Below, in pieces: positions 26,054-33,477 of a stretch of DNA of 35,532 nucleotides. Within the stretch, counting starts at the first letter, position 1, and every line of letters begins with the position of its first letter. The notes beneath the pieces were generated by a model that saw only the letters and a program-made list of their open reading frames with translations, ran no database searches and had not been told where the DNA came from. The stretch is from an uncultured Bacteroidales bacterium (GTDB lineage: Bacteria; Bacteroidota; Bacteroidia; Bacteroidales; P3), in the NCBI GenBank assembly GCA_905234695.1, contig CAJOHZ010000020.1, positions 1 through 35,532 on the forward strand, read 5' to 3'. The position numbers were made by a program, and so were the translations under genes.

Positions 26054-27232
26054 TCAGCCGTTGAGGCGTTGGAAATAGCGCCACCATAGGACGGGCACCT
26101 CGTTGTTCATGGCCTGCTGGTAGTCGTCGTAGGTGCAGGGGAGCAGCAAGTGGCGCGAGTAGATTTCGCGGAGCTCGGTGTCGTCGCACGGCACCTGTAT
26201 CCACCAGCGGTCGCTCAGTTTGCTCTTGAAGAAGGTAATCTCCAGGCCTTGGTCCTCCAGGTTCACGAGGAATCGTTTGCAGCTCTGTGGGTCCAGCAGC
26301 GGCGAGTCGTGCTTGCGGTTGAAGAATCCTTCGATGAAGTACCAGATGCCGTGGGCGGTCATGTGGGCGGTCTGCCCGTGGGAGTCGTATTCAGGGTTGA
26401 CCTCGAAGATGCCGAGGCTGCTGATTTTGTCGCTCATGCCGGCGAACCGCATCATCTGGCAGAACTCCTCTCCATAGAATCCGTGGGGCGACGGGTCTCC
26501 GTTGCCGGGGGCATCGCTCTGGCGTATCGCTCCGATGTCGACCGTGAGCAGGTCGGCATTGCGCACCAGCGCCTCGGCACGCACCATGTTGTGCTGCAGT
26601 TCGCCCAGCCGGTAGGCGTCGAACTTCAGCTCTTCCATCAGCTTGATGTATTCAGACCCCACGAAGTAGGTCTGGTAGCCGATATTGGTGTGGAAGAACA
26701 GGTAGTTGGGGTTCTGCATAATGATATGCTTGAGGTAGGTGCGGGAGGTGATTTCCTCGTAGGGGTCGAGGTCGAAGCGGGAGTCGATGGCCGAGATGTT
26801 GATGATGCGTTGCAGCCGTTCGTAGGCCTTGTAGGCGGCGAAGGTGAGGTCTTGGCTGCCGCCGAGCAGCACCACGGTGTTGTCGCGTTCCAGGAATGCG
26901 GCCATCACCTCGGAGAGGGCGTAGTAGGTGTCTTCCACCGCCTGTCCGATGATGATGTTGCCGAAGTCGTATATGGCCATCTCTTCCAGCGGGCTTGCCA
27001 GTGGATACAGATAGCGGCGAATCTCGTCGGGGGCGGCGGCACAGCCGGCGTTCTTCTCGGCACCGCGGTCCTCGCAGGCGCCCAGCAGGATGAGGCTCTG
27101 GCTGGGAATCTCGGGCAGGCCAGACTCTTGGGTGTAGGCCTTTATCCGTGTGCCCAGGGCGGTGCTGTATTCATCGGGGAAGAAACCCAGGTTGCCCAGC
27201 GATATGGGCGACAGGTATTGTTCGATACTCAT
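26054..27232 (-). CDS. Ureohydrolase-superfamily protein with damaged metal site
   Basis: The 392-residue product has the arginase/agmatinase/formimidoylglutamase fold pattern, but the two-manganese site is not intact. The GGDHS motif reads GGSQD (124-128), so the His ligand is Gln127. The DAHxD motif reads DSRFD (150-154), so the His is Arg152. The SxDxD motif reads TVDIG (230-234), so the second Asp is Gly234. Asp150, Asp154 and Asp232 remain. The EVNPEYDSHGQTA segment (277-289) resembles the usual arginase ending. It is longer than typical enzymes (about 300), with extra sequence at both ends. It probably does not hydrolyse guanidino substrates; a binding or scaffold role is possible. Databases may well label it formimidoylglutamase. 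Confidence 0.82.
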   Translation of the reverse strand: MSIEQYLSPISLGNLGFFPDEYSTALGTRIKAYTQESGLPEIPSQSLILLGACEDRGAEKNAGCAAAPDEIRRYLYPLASPLEEMAIYDFGNIIIGQAVEDTYYALSEVMAAFLERDNTVVLLGGSQDLTFAAYKAYERLQRIINISAIDSRFDLDPYEEITSRTYLKHIIMQNPNYLFFHTNIGYQTYFVGSEYIKLMEELKFDAYRLGELQHNMVRAEALVRNADLLTVDIGAIRQSDAPGNGDPSPHGFYGEEFCQMMRFAGMSDKISSLGIFEVNPEYDSHGQTAHMTAHGIWYFIEGFFNRKHDSPLLDPQSCKRFLVNLEDQGLEITFFKSKLSDRWWIQVPCDDTELREIYSRHLLLPCTYDDYQQAMNNEVPVLWWRYFQRLNG

Positions 27233-27252
27233 TGTGCTTGCTTATTTGGGAA

Positions 27253-27282
27253 TCCGGCCGGGCGCAGTCGCGCCCGGCCGGA
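27253..27282 (-). terminator. Perfect GC-rich terminator hairpin
   Basis: TCCGGCCGGGCGC (27253-27265) and its exact complement (27270-27282) form a 13-bp stem with loop AGTC, 12 nt past the stop of the C69 dipeptidase gene (minus strand). No long U-tract follows. It separates that gene from the ureohydrolase-like gene, which starts 20 nt further on. Confidence 0.7.
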
Positions 27283-27294
27283 CAATCAGGTTTC

Positions 27295-29064
27295 TTAAAA
27301 GGTCTGGCGCAGGACGTCGCCGTGGTTTTCGATAATCATGCGGTAGTACCATTCGGGATATTTCGGCTGCTCGGGGAAGGCGGCGGTGCCGGTCTCGGTA
27401 CGCTCGAACTGGCCGTTTTTCTCTTTCTTGATATTGCCGTCAATGTATTTGACCAGCAGATACTGGTCGAGTTCGTTCCACGATTTCATCATGCGGTTGG
27501 CCATGCGGTTGGAGAAGTCGTTCAGCAGATTCGTGAGGGCCTCGTCCTTGTCGGCCACTCCGTTGGCTTTCTTGTCGAGGGCGTTCACCTCTTTGACGAA
27601 CATGCTCTCCAGGGAGCCCTGCACTTTCTGCAGGTCCACAATCATGTCGCTGTAGCGGCTGTAGACGAAGTTGGTCACGCGGTTGAAGAGCCAGAAGGCC
27701 GCTGTGGAGGAGTAGGTCAGCATGTCGCCGTTGCCCTGGCGGAAGCACTCGGGAATCTTGGTGATTCCGCAGTACATGGGGCAGTAGCAGGTGCTGTAGG
27801 TGTCGTCGACGCCGAACCACAGGATGCCGCCCACCTTGTTAGGCAGCCATCCGCGGCACTGGGCCACGAAACTGAAGCCCGTCTGTTGGGTGGAGGTGGC
27901 GCGCTCGTGGATGTATTTATTGCCGTCCACCACGAATCCCATGGGACGCCAGCGGTAGGGGCAGGCGAAGGGACCCGCGCCGTGGTCCTTGCTCATGTCC
28001 ATGGCGGTGCCCTCATAGTGGTCGCGCATCAGGTTCATCACCTCAATCACGTCGAGCTGGTGGCTGGGTTTAATCCACAGGGGCATCCGCTCGGCCTTGG
28101 GGTTGCCCATGGCGTACTCCTCATAGCGTTGCGCCTCGTTGTTGACGCGGCGGAACATGGCATACACACGGGCGTCGCAGCCGCGGATGCCGCTGAAGGT
28201 CAGGGGTGCGTAGGTGTCGCAGAAGCTGAATTCCTCGTCCTTGCCGTCGAACCAGCCGCAGGCACGGGCGTAGGTGATGACCTCATGGCTGTACACACAT
28301 TCCACCTCGGGTTCGAAGAGGTAGTCGAGGTGTTTGCTGGAGATGGCTTTGTGCAGGCCTTTGCCTTTGGCCTTGTTCCACTTGCCCTCCTGCGGGAATT
28401 GGGTGATGCGGGCCTGGTTGGCATGACCGCTGACGTATCCGTCGGGGATGCGGCGGGCCACCCATACGGCACCGTCGGTATAGTTGTATTTCAGTTTCTT
28501 GGCCATGTCGGACTTCACGGTGTTGGGGCGCTTCCCGATGAGTTCGAGAATCCACACTTCGTTGGGGTCGCAGATGGAGAAACTCTCGCCCTCGCTGTGG
28601 TAGGGATACTGGCTCATGAAGCCGGCGAGCACTTGGATGGCCTCGCGGGCGTTCTTGGCGCGCTGGAGGGTGAGGTAGATGTAGCTGCCGTAGTCGATGC
28701 CGCCCTCAATTTCGTTGGCCAGCTCGTCGCGGCCGCCATAGGTGGTCTCGCCGATGGCCAGCTGGTGCTCGTTCATGTTGCCCACCACGCTGTAGGTGTG
28801 CTCCACCTGGGGAATCATGATGAGCTTCTTGCCGCTGTCCCAGTCAACGACCTGGAACATCGTGCCGGCAGGGTAGGTGGCCGCCTTGCGGTAGTACAGC
28901 TCGCCATACAGCGTGTGGCTGTCGGCGGCATAGGTAATCATGGTGCTGCCGTCTTTGGTGGCACCTTTGGTGAAAAGAAAGTTGGTGCAGGCATCGGCGG
29001 AAGCGGCGAAAAGCATCGCTGCACCAAAGATTCCTGCGGTCAGAACGTGTTTGATTTTTCTCAT
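27295..29064 (-). CDS. Secreted C69-family dipeptidase
   Basis: C69 (PepD-type) dipeptidases are N-terminal-nucleophile hydrolases. The 589-residue protein has a signal peptide (MRKIKHVLTAGIFGAAMLFAASADA) cut just before Cys26. That Cys starts the mature chain (CTNFLFTKGATKDGSTM) and is the expected nucleophile. The family's GNMNEHQLAIGETTYGGR, LTLQRAKNAREAIQVLAGFM, SFSICDPNEVWILELIG and GVWVARRIPDGYVSGHANQARI-type segments follow. Starting at 29064 gives this clean layout; the upstream in-frame start at 29103 would add 13 residues. Its product probably trims peptides in the periplasm or outside the cell for amino-acid uptake. A -7 element lies at 29120-29127. A terminator hairpin follows its stop. 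Confidence 0.93.
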   Translation of the reverse strand: MRKIKHVLTAGIFGAAMLFAASADACTNFLFTKGATKDGSTMITYAADSHTLYGELYYRKAATYPAGTMFQVVDWDSGKKLIMIPQVEHTYSVVGNMNEHQLAIGETTYGGRDELANEIEGGIDYGSYIYLTLQRAKNAREAIQVLAGFMSQYPYHSEGESFSICDPNEVWILELIGKRPNTVKSDMAKKLKYNYTDGAVWVARRIPDGYVSGHANQARITQFPQEGKWNKAKGKGLHKAISSKHLDYLFEPEVECVYSHEVITYARACGWFDGKDEEFSFCDTYAPLTFSGIRGCDARVYAMFRRVNNEAQRYEEYAMGNPKAERMPLWIKPSHQLDVIEVMNLMRDHYEGTAMDMSKDHGAGPFACPYRWRPMGFVVDGNKYIHERATSTQQTGFSFVAQCRGWLPNKVGGILWFGVDDTYSTCYCPMYCGITKIPECFRQGNGDMLTYSSTAAFWLFNRVTNFVYSRYSDMIVDLQKVQGSLESMFVKEVNALDKKANGVADKDEALTNLLNDFSNRMANRMMKSWNELDQYLLVKYIDGNIKKEKNGQFERTETGTAAFPEQPKYPEWYYRMIIENHGDVLRQTF

Positions 29065-29119
29065 GTCTGTTCGTATTATGTTGTTTGTATTCTTCGAAAA
29101 CAATCTCGATTTCCGTTTG

Positions 29120-29153
29120 CAAAATTACAAAATATTCTTCACATGGCCACAAA
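29120..29153 (-). promoter_or_regulatory. Promoter of the C69 dipeptidase gene
   Basis: On the minus strand TAATTTTG (29127-29120) is preceded 22 nt upstream by TTTG (29153-29150). It lies about 55 nt before the start codon at 29064. It is back to back with the promoter of the carboxyltransferase gene. Confidence 0.6.
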
Positions 29154-29211
29154 AAGCGTGTCATTTTTTATATCTTTTGTGCAAAATCATGTATAAATGT
29201 GTTTTTTTTCG

Positions 29212-29219
29212 TATCTTTG
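29212..29219 (+). promoter_or_regulatory. -7 element of the carboxyltransferase gene
   Basis: TATCTTTG at 29212-29219 matches the consensus exactly. No TTTG is found at the usual distance upstream. The leader to ATG 29298 would be about 75 nt. Confidence 0.55.
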
Positions 29220-29297
29220 TTTATGAGGGGGAAAAGGTTTTTCTTCTTCAAGCAATTAATAACCACCCAAATACACAATCATAAACACAATTGCATT

Positions 29298-31079
29298 ATG
29301 GCAAAAGAGATAAAATTCAGTTTGGTCTACCGCGACATGTGGCAGTCGTCGGGCAAATACCAGCCCCGCGTTGACCAGCTGACCCAAATCGCCCCGGTCA
29401 TTGTCGACATGGGGTGTTTCGACCGCGTCGAAACCAATGGCGGCGCCTTCGAACAGGTGAACCTGATGTATGGTGAGAACCCCAACAAGGCGGTGCGCGC
29501 CTGGACGGCGGCGTTCAACAAGGCCGGCATCCAGACCCACATGCTGGAGCGTGCCCTCAACGGCCTGCGCATGTATGGCGTGCCCAAGGATGTGCGTCAG
29601 CTGATGCCCAAGGTGAAGAAGGCCCAGGGGGTCGACATCATGCGCTCCTTCTGTGGCCTGAACGACCCGCGCAATCTGGAGTTGTCGGTCAAGTACGCCA
29701 AGGAGGCCGGCATGATTAGCCAGGCCGCCCTCAGCATCACCCACTCGCCCGTCCACACGGTGGAGTATTACATGTCGTTGGTGGATAAGTTGGTGGAGTT
29801 CGGTGCCGACGAGATAGCCCTGAAGGATATGGCCGGCGTGGGACGCCCCCACACCCTCGGACGGCTCGTCTACGAAATCAAGAAGAAGTACCCCCATATC
29901 GCCGTGCAGTACCACGGCCATACGGGCCCCGGTTTCGCCATGGCCTCGATACTGGAGGTGGCGCAGGCGGGTGCCGACTATATCGACACCGCCATGGAGC
30001 CCCTGTCATGGGGCATGGTGCACTCCGATATCATTTCGGTGCAGGCCATGCTCAAGGACGCCGGCTTCCTCGTGAAGGACATCAACATGAAGGCCTACAT
30101 GGAGGCCCGCAGCCTCACCCAGTCGTTTATGGACGACTTCCTGGGCCTCTACATCAACCCCAAGAACAAGGTCAGCACCTCCATGCTGGTGGGTTGTGGC
30201 CTGCCGGGCGGCATGATGGGCAGCATGATGACCGACCTCAGGGGCGTGCACAGCGCCATCAACATGGCCCTCAAGAAGAACGGCAAGCCCGAGGTATCGT
30301 TCGACGACCTCACCGTCCAGCTGTTCCAAGAGGTGGAATACATCTGGCCTAAGCTGGGCTACCCCCCGCTGGTGACCCCCTTCAGCCAGTACACCAAAAA
30401 CATCGCTGTCATGAACCTGCTGGCCATGGCCCAAGGCAAGGAGCGTTTCAGCCAAATCGACAAGGACAGCTGGAGCATGATTCTCGGCCGCGCAGGCAAG
30501 CTGCCTGGCCCCTTGGCTCCCGAAATCATAGAGTTGGCCAAGCGGAACAACATGGAATTCTACGAGGGCAACCCCCAAGACGCCTACCCCGATGCGCTGC
30601 CTGAGTATATCAAGGAGATGGAAGCCAACGGATGGGACCGCGGCGAGGACGACGAAGAGCTCTTCGAACTGGCCATGCACGACCGCCAGTACCGCGACTA
30701 CAAGTCGGGCATCGCCAAGGAGCGCTTCAACAAGGAAGTCGCCCAGCTGCGCGCCGAGCAGAACGCCCCTGTGGCCCCTGCCTCAGCCCCCGCCACTCCC
30801 GGCACGCTGACCCCCAACTACATCACCGAGAAACATGCCACCGCCACGCCTGTCGTGTCCGAGGCCACGGGTCAGATGTTGTGGCAAATCGACTTCAACG
30901 ACACCTCCGTCCCGCCGGCTCCCGGCCGCGAGTACAAGGAGGGCGACACTTTCTGTGTCATCCAGGCCCCCTACGCCCTCATGCCTGTCACCGTCACCCG
31001 TGGCGGCCGACTGGTCGACACCTGCGTCAAGCAGGGCCAGATGGTCAAGAAAGGCGATATCCTCGGCTGGCTGGAATAG
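29298..31079 (+). CDS. oadA: OadA / pyruvate carboxylase B-type carboxyltransferase
   Basis: The 593-residue protein has the TIM-barrel carboxyltransferase domain of oxaloacetate decarboxylase alpha/pyruvate carboxylase subunit B, followed by the PYC_OADA domain. Motifs include LVYRDMWQS (9-17; usually LRDAHQS), LNDPRN, the LKDMAG active-site lysine segment, YHGHTGPG (metal ligands of the HxH type) and GLPGGMMGSMM. ATG 29298 matches the MAKEIKFSLVYRD start of relatives. The C-terminus (about 525-593) is a biotinyl/lipoyl-like domain, but the lysine that carries biotin (EAMKM) is replaced: QAPYALMPVT, with Tyr559. Biotin may therefore be on a separate carrier protein. No decarboxylase beta/gamma or carrier gene is adjacent. 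A strong terminator follows. Confidence 0.9.
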   Translation: MAKEIKFSLVYRDMWQSSGKYQPRVDQLTQIAPVIVDMGCFDRVETNGGAFEQVNLMYGENPNKAVRAWTAAFNKAGIQTHMLERALNGLRMYGVPKDVRQLMPKVKKAQGVDIMRSFCGLNDPRNLELSVKYAKEAGMISQAALSITHSPVHTVEYYMSLVDKLVEFGADEIALKDMAGVGRPHTLGRLVYEIKKKYPHIAVQYHGHTGPGFAMASILEVAQAGADYIDTAMEPLSWGMVHSDIISVQAMLKDAGFLVKDINMKAYMEARSLTQSFMDDFLGLYINPKNKVSTSMLVGCGLPGGMMGSMMTDLRGVHSAINMALKKNGKPEVSFDDLTVQLFQEVEYIWPKLGYPPLVTPFSQYTKNIAVMNLLAMAQGKERFSQIDKDSWSMILGRAGKLPGPLAPEIIELAKRNNMEFYEGNPQDAYPDALPEYIKEMEANGWDRGEDDEELFELAMHDRQYRDYKSGIAKERFNKEVAQLRAEQNAPVAPASAPATPGTLTPNYITEKHATATPVVSEATGQMLWQIDFNDTSVPPAPGREYKEGDTFCVIQAPYALMPVTVTRGGRLVDTCVKQGQMVKKGDILGWLE

Positions 31080-31101
31080 CCATCCGGCAGAGACATCAAA
31101 C

Positions 31102-31132
31102 AAGAGGCCGGTGCGGACAGCACCGGCCTCTT
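31102..31132. terminator. Bidirectional intrinsic terminator
   Basis: AAGAGGCCGGTGC (31102-31114) and its complement (31120-31132) make a 13-bp stem with a 5-nt loop followed by TTTTG. It lies 22 nt after the carboxyltransferase stop and 20 nt from the end of the convergent PrsW-like gene, so it can serve both. Confidence 0.85.
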
Positions 31133-31152
31133 TTGTTATCGGCAGGCAGAGG

Positions 31153-32163
31153 CTATTCTACCATGATGAGCAGCACGATGAGGACGATGCCGACGATAAG
31201 GTTGACATTAATCCATCGCGCGGCCACGCGGTTGTAGTGCTGGGCCTGTTCGTACTCCCCCCGGCTGTTGGCGGCGTTGGCAAGGGCGGCATACACGATG
31301 CCCGGTGCGCCGAACCACACCCCGAAGAATACGGTGCAGAGGATAGCCTTGGTCAGTTTGGACTTGTGCTCATAGATGCATTCCTGCACCACGGGCGGGA
31401 ACAACTCGCCCGCCCCCTCGGCAGATCCTTCGCCCTCGATGCTGTTCATGACGCCGGCCTGGCGCGACCGCAGTTGCAGGTCGCGGATACGGCGGATACC
31501 CCACCGCCACATCATGACGTCGAAGATGACAAAGGCCACGAGCAGCGCGCCTGACACCAGCTCCTGCTTCTCCTCCATCCCTTCGGGAATCATCAGCAGG
31601 GCGTCGAATGTGCCGTGCATCAGCATCGGCATCAGGAATGCAAGCAAGAGATTGCGGCGACGGTGCGCCACATCGAACTTCGCCAAGGCGAAATAATAGC
31701 CCATCATCACACCGAAGAGGAAGTGCGCCGGCACCGACAGCACCGCACGGACGGAGCCCGTGAGCAGCGAGGCCTCCCAGGTTTCCTGGAAACACACATA
31801 GAGGATATTCTCGCAGCAGGCAAACCCCAGCGACACAAAGCAGGCATATACGATGCCGTCGAAATATTCGTTGAATTCGCGGCTGCGCCACACGGCCCAA
31901 TAGAGTAGCAGCAACTTGGCCGCCTCCTCGCAGCAGCCGGCCACGACAAAGCCGCCATATAGCCCGCCCGACAGTGCCCCCGAGGGCCGGAAATGCTCCA
32001 GCAGCAGCTCCGCCGCGATGGCGGGCAGCGTGGCCAGCACCCCCATGAAGAAAGCCTTTACCAGATGGCCGAAGGGTTCGCGTTCAAAGCGGTCCTGCCG
32101 GTAGATGATGAGGGCCAGTATCATCACGGGCAGCACTGCCAGCGAGAAGAGTAATGTGTCCAT
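31153..32163 (-). CDS. PrsW-type membrane protease fused to CD225-like domain
   Basis: The 336-residue membrane protein has a PrsW domain to about 230. PrsW cuts the RsiW anti-sigma factor in Bacillus; related domains belong to the CAAX-protease superfamily. Its signatures are GCCEEAAK (Glu79, Glu80, Lys83), CCENILY (Glu118), AHFLFG (His147) and LMHGTFD (His183, Asp187), all within membrane helices. A loop rich in Glu and Gly (about 240-262) leads to a second unit at 267-336. That unit (KAILCTVFFGVWFGAPGIVYAA..., GEYEQAQHYNRVAARW, then a final helix) fits the CD225/dispanin family known from IFITM proteins: helix, A-N-N/A-N-S loop, G-[DE]-Y-x-x-A, helix. Such a fusion may localise the protease or sense the membrane. 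Confidence 0.85.
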   Translation of the reverse strand: MDTLLFSLAVLPVMILALIIYRQDRFEREPFGHLVKAFFMGVLATLPAIAAELLLEHFRPSGALSGGLYGGFVVAGCCEEAAKLLLLYWAVWRSREFNEYFDGIVYACFVSLGFACCENILYVCFQETWEASLLTGSVRAVLSVPAHFLFGVMMGYYFALAKFDVAHRRRNLLLAFLMPMLMHGTFDALLMIPEGMEEKQELVSGALLVAFVIFDVMMWRWGIRRIRDLQLRSRQAGVMNSIEGEGSAEGAGELFPPVVQECIYEHKSKLTKAILCTVFFGVWFGAPGIVYAALANAANSRGEYEQAQHYNRVAARWINVNLIVGIVLIVLLIMVE

Positions 32164-32200
32164 AACAGTGTTCTGTGTGGGGTTTGCCTGCGTCAGTATA

Positions 32201-32265
32201 TACGTATCGCATCACCAACACTCCGACACCCCGCAGGGGGCCGCAGGCCAATGATGCGATGCGTA
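32201..32265. promoter_or_regulatory. 14-bp inverted repeat in intergenic gap
   Basis: TACGTATCGCATCA (32201-32214) and TGATGCGATGCGTA (32252-32265) pair over 14 bp with one G-U pair. The 37-nt loop is GC-rich and can fold further. It is just past the stop of the minus-strand dehydrogenase gene, so it may terminate that transcript. Confidence 0.5.
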
Positions 32266-32272
32266 CCTGTGA

Positions 32273-33220
32273 TTACAGAAGTTTCTTCTTCAGGTTGAGG
32301 ATCATGTCCTCGGTCATGCGCTCAAGGTCGTACTGCGGGTTCCAGCCCCACTCCTTGCGGGCGCAGCTGTCGTCCATCTTGTCGGGCCAGCTGTCGGCGA
32401 TGGCCTGCTTGATGGGCTCGGGCTCATAGACCATCTCGAAGTTGGGATAGTGCTTCTTGATGGCGGCGTAGATGATTTCGGGGTCGAAGCTCATGGCCGT
32501 GACGTTGAAGCTGTTGCGGTGTACCAGTTTCGAGGGGTCGGCCTCCATGATGTCAATCATGGCCTTCTGGGCGTCGGGCATGTACATCATATCCATAAAG
32601 GTGCCTTTCTTCAAGGGGCAGACAAACTTCTCGCCCTTGACGGCGGCATAGTAGATTTCCACGGCGTAGTCGGTGGTGCCGCCGCCGGGGAGCGTGAGGT
32701 GGCTGATGAGGCCCGGGAAACGCACCGAGCGGGTGTCGACACCGAAGCGGGTGTAGTAGTAGTCGCTCAGCAGCTCGCCGGTGACCTTGGTCACACCGTA
32801 GATGGTGTTCGGCCGCTGGATGGTGTCCTGCGGGGTGTTGTTGTGGGGCGTCGAGGGACCGAAGGCACCGATCGACGAGGGGGTGAAGACGGCGCAGCCG
32901 AAGAGGCGTGCCACCTCCAGACAGTTCACCAAACTTCCGATACCCACATTCCAACCCAGCATGGGGTTCAACTCGGCCGTGGCGCTCAGGATGGCGGCGA
33001 GGTTGTAGATGGTGTCGATATTGTACTTCTTCACCGCCTCGGCAATCTGCATGATCTGCGTCGAGTCAATGCGCTCGATGGGGCCGCGCTCGTAGTCGGC
33101 GCCCTTCAGCGGACGCAAATCGCTGCACACGACATTGCTGTCGCCGTAAATGTCTCTTAAATTACGTGTGAGTTCCGAGCCAATCTGCCCGCCCGCACCG
33201 ACGATAAGAATCTTTTTCAT
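32273..33220 (-). CDS. SDR-type L-threonine 3-dehydrogenase / epimerase
   Basis: The 315-residue extended short-chain dehydrogenase matches the short (non-zinc) L-threonine 3-dehydrogenases, which oxidise threonine to 2-amino-3-ketobutyrate with NAD+. Motifs are GAGGQIG (8-14), the NAD-binding Asp34 (CSDLR), NLAAILSATAE (73-83), FTPSSIGAFG with Ser115/Ser116, and Tyr141/Lys145 (YGVTK). SVRFPGLIS and FMDMMYMPDAQKAM follow as in that subfamily. The alternative, a sugar-nucleotide epimerase, is less likely because no sugar-related gene is nearby. The start codon follows a gap with a possible minus-strand -7 element at 33302-33309. No glycine C-acetyltransferase (kbl) gene is adjacent. Confidence 0.9.
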   Translation of the reverse strand: MKKILIVGAGGQIGSELTRNLRDIYGDSNVVCSDLRPLKGADYERGPIERIDSTQIMQIAEAVKKYNIDTIYNLAAILSATAELNPMLGWNVGIGSLVNCLEVARLFGCAVFTPSSIGAFGPSTPHNNTPQDTIQRPNTIYGVTKVTGELLSDYYYTRFGVDTRSVRFPGLISHLTLPGGGTTDYAVEIYYAAVKGEKFVCPLKKGTFMDMMYMPDAQKAMIDIMEADPSKLVHRNSFNVTAMSFDPEIIYAAIKKHYPNFEMVYEPEPIKQAIADSWPDKMDDSCARKEWGWNPQYDLERMTEDMILNLKKKLL

Positions 33221-33301
33221 TGGTATCTATTTTAGAGTTATCTTTGTATTGAACAATATATCATTCCCTTGCGTGGCGATGGCCTCCACGGTGGATGTCC
33301 A

Positions 33302-33309
33302 CAAAAATA
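33302..33309 (-). promoter_or_regulatory. Possible -7 element of the dehydrogenase gene
   Basis: Minus-strand TATTTTTG (33309-33302) matches the consensus. No TTTG lies at the expected distance. The leader would be about 75 nt. Confidence 0.4.
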
Positions 33310-33418
33310 CAAATAAAAAATGACATAGTTCGATACCCGCAAGATTTTTTTCGCCATCGGCACCGTACCCCGATGCAGCCTCTTTCGGAACGCTCCGCAG
33401 AAACGCTTGTGAACGGGA

Positions 33419-33451
33419 TTTCGTCTATGTGAAAATAATTGTGTATCTTTG
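33419..33451 (+). promoter_or_regulatory. Promoter of the Sel1-repeat gene
   Basis: TATCTTTG (33444-33451) is an exact -7 element, and TTTC (33419-33422) lies 21 nt upstream, one mismatch from TTTG. The start codon at 33478 is 26 nt downstream. Confidence 0.6.
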
Positions 33452-33477
33452 CAACGTCGTTTAACTTCGTTTTTCAG

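Noticed and set aside
28987..28989. Cys26 of the C69 protein as a lipoprotein site
   Set aside because: The preceding SADA does not fit a lipobox, and a Cys in exactly this place is the expected N-terminal nucleophile of the family.
27148..29196. 682-codon open frame on the plus strand
   Set aside because: It lies opposite the C69 dipeptidase gene and part of the ureohydrolase-like gene, has Val/Gly/Ala/His-rich composition and no motif, while the minus-strand gene has a signal peptide and nucleophile Cys.
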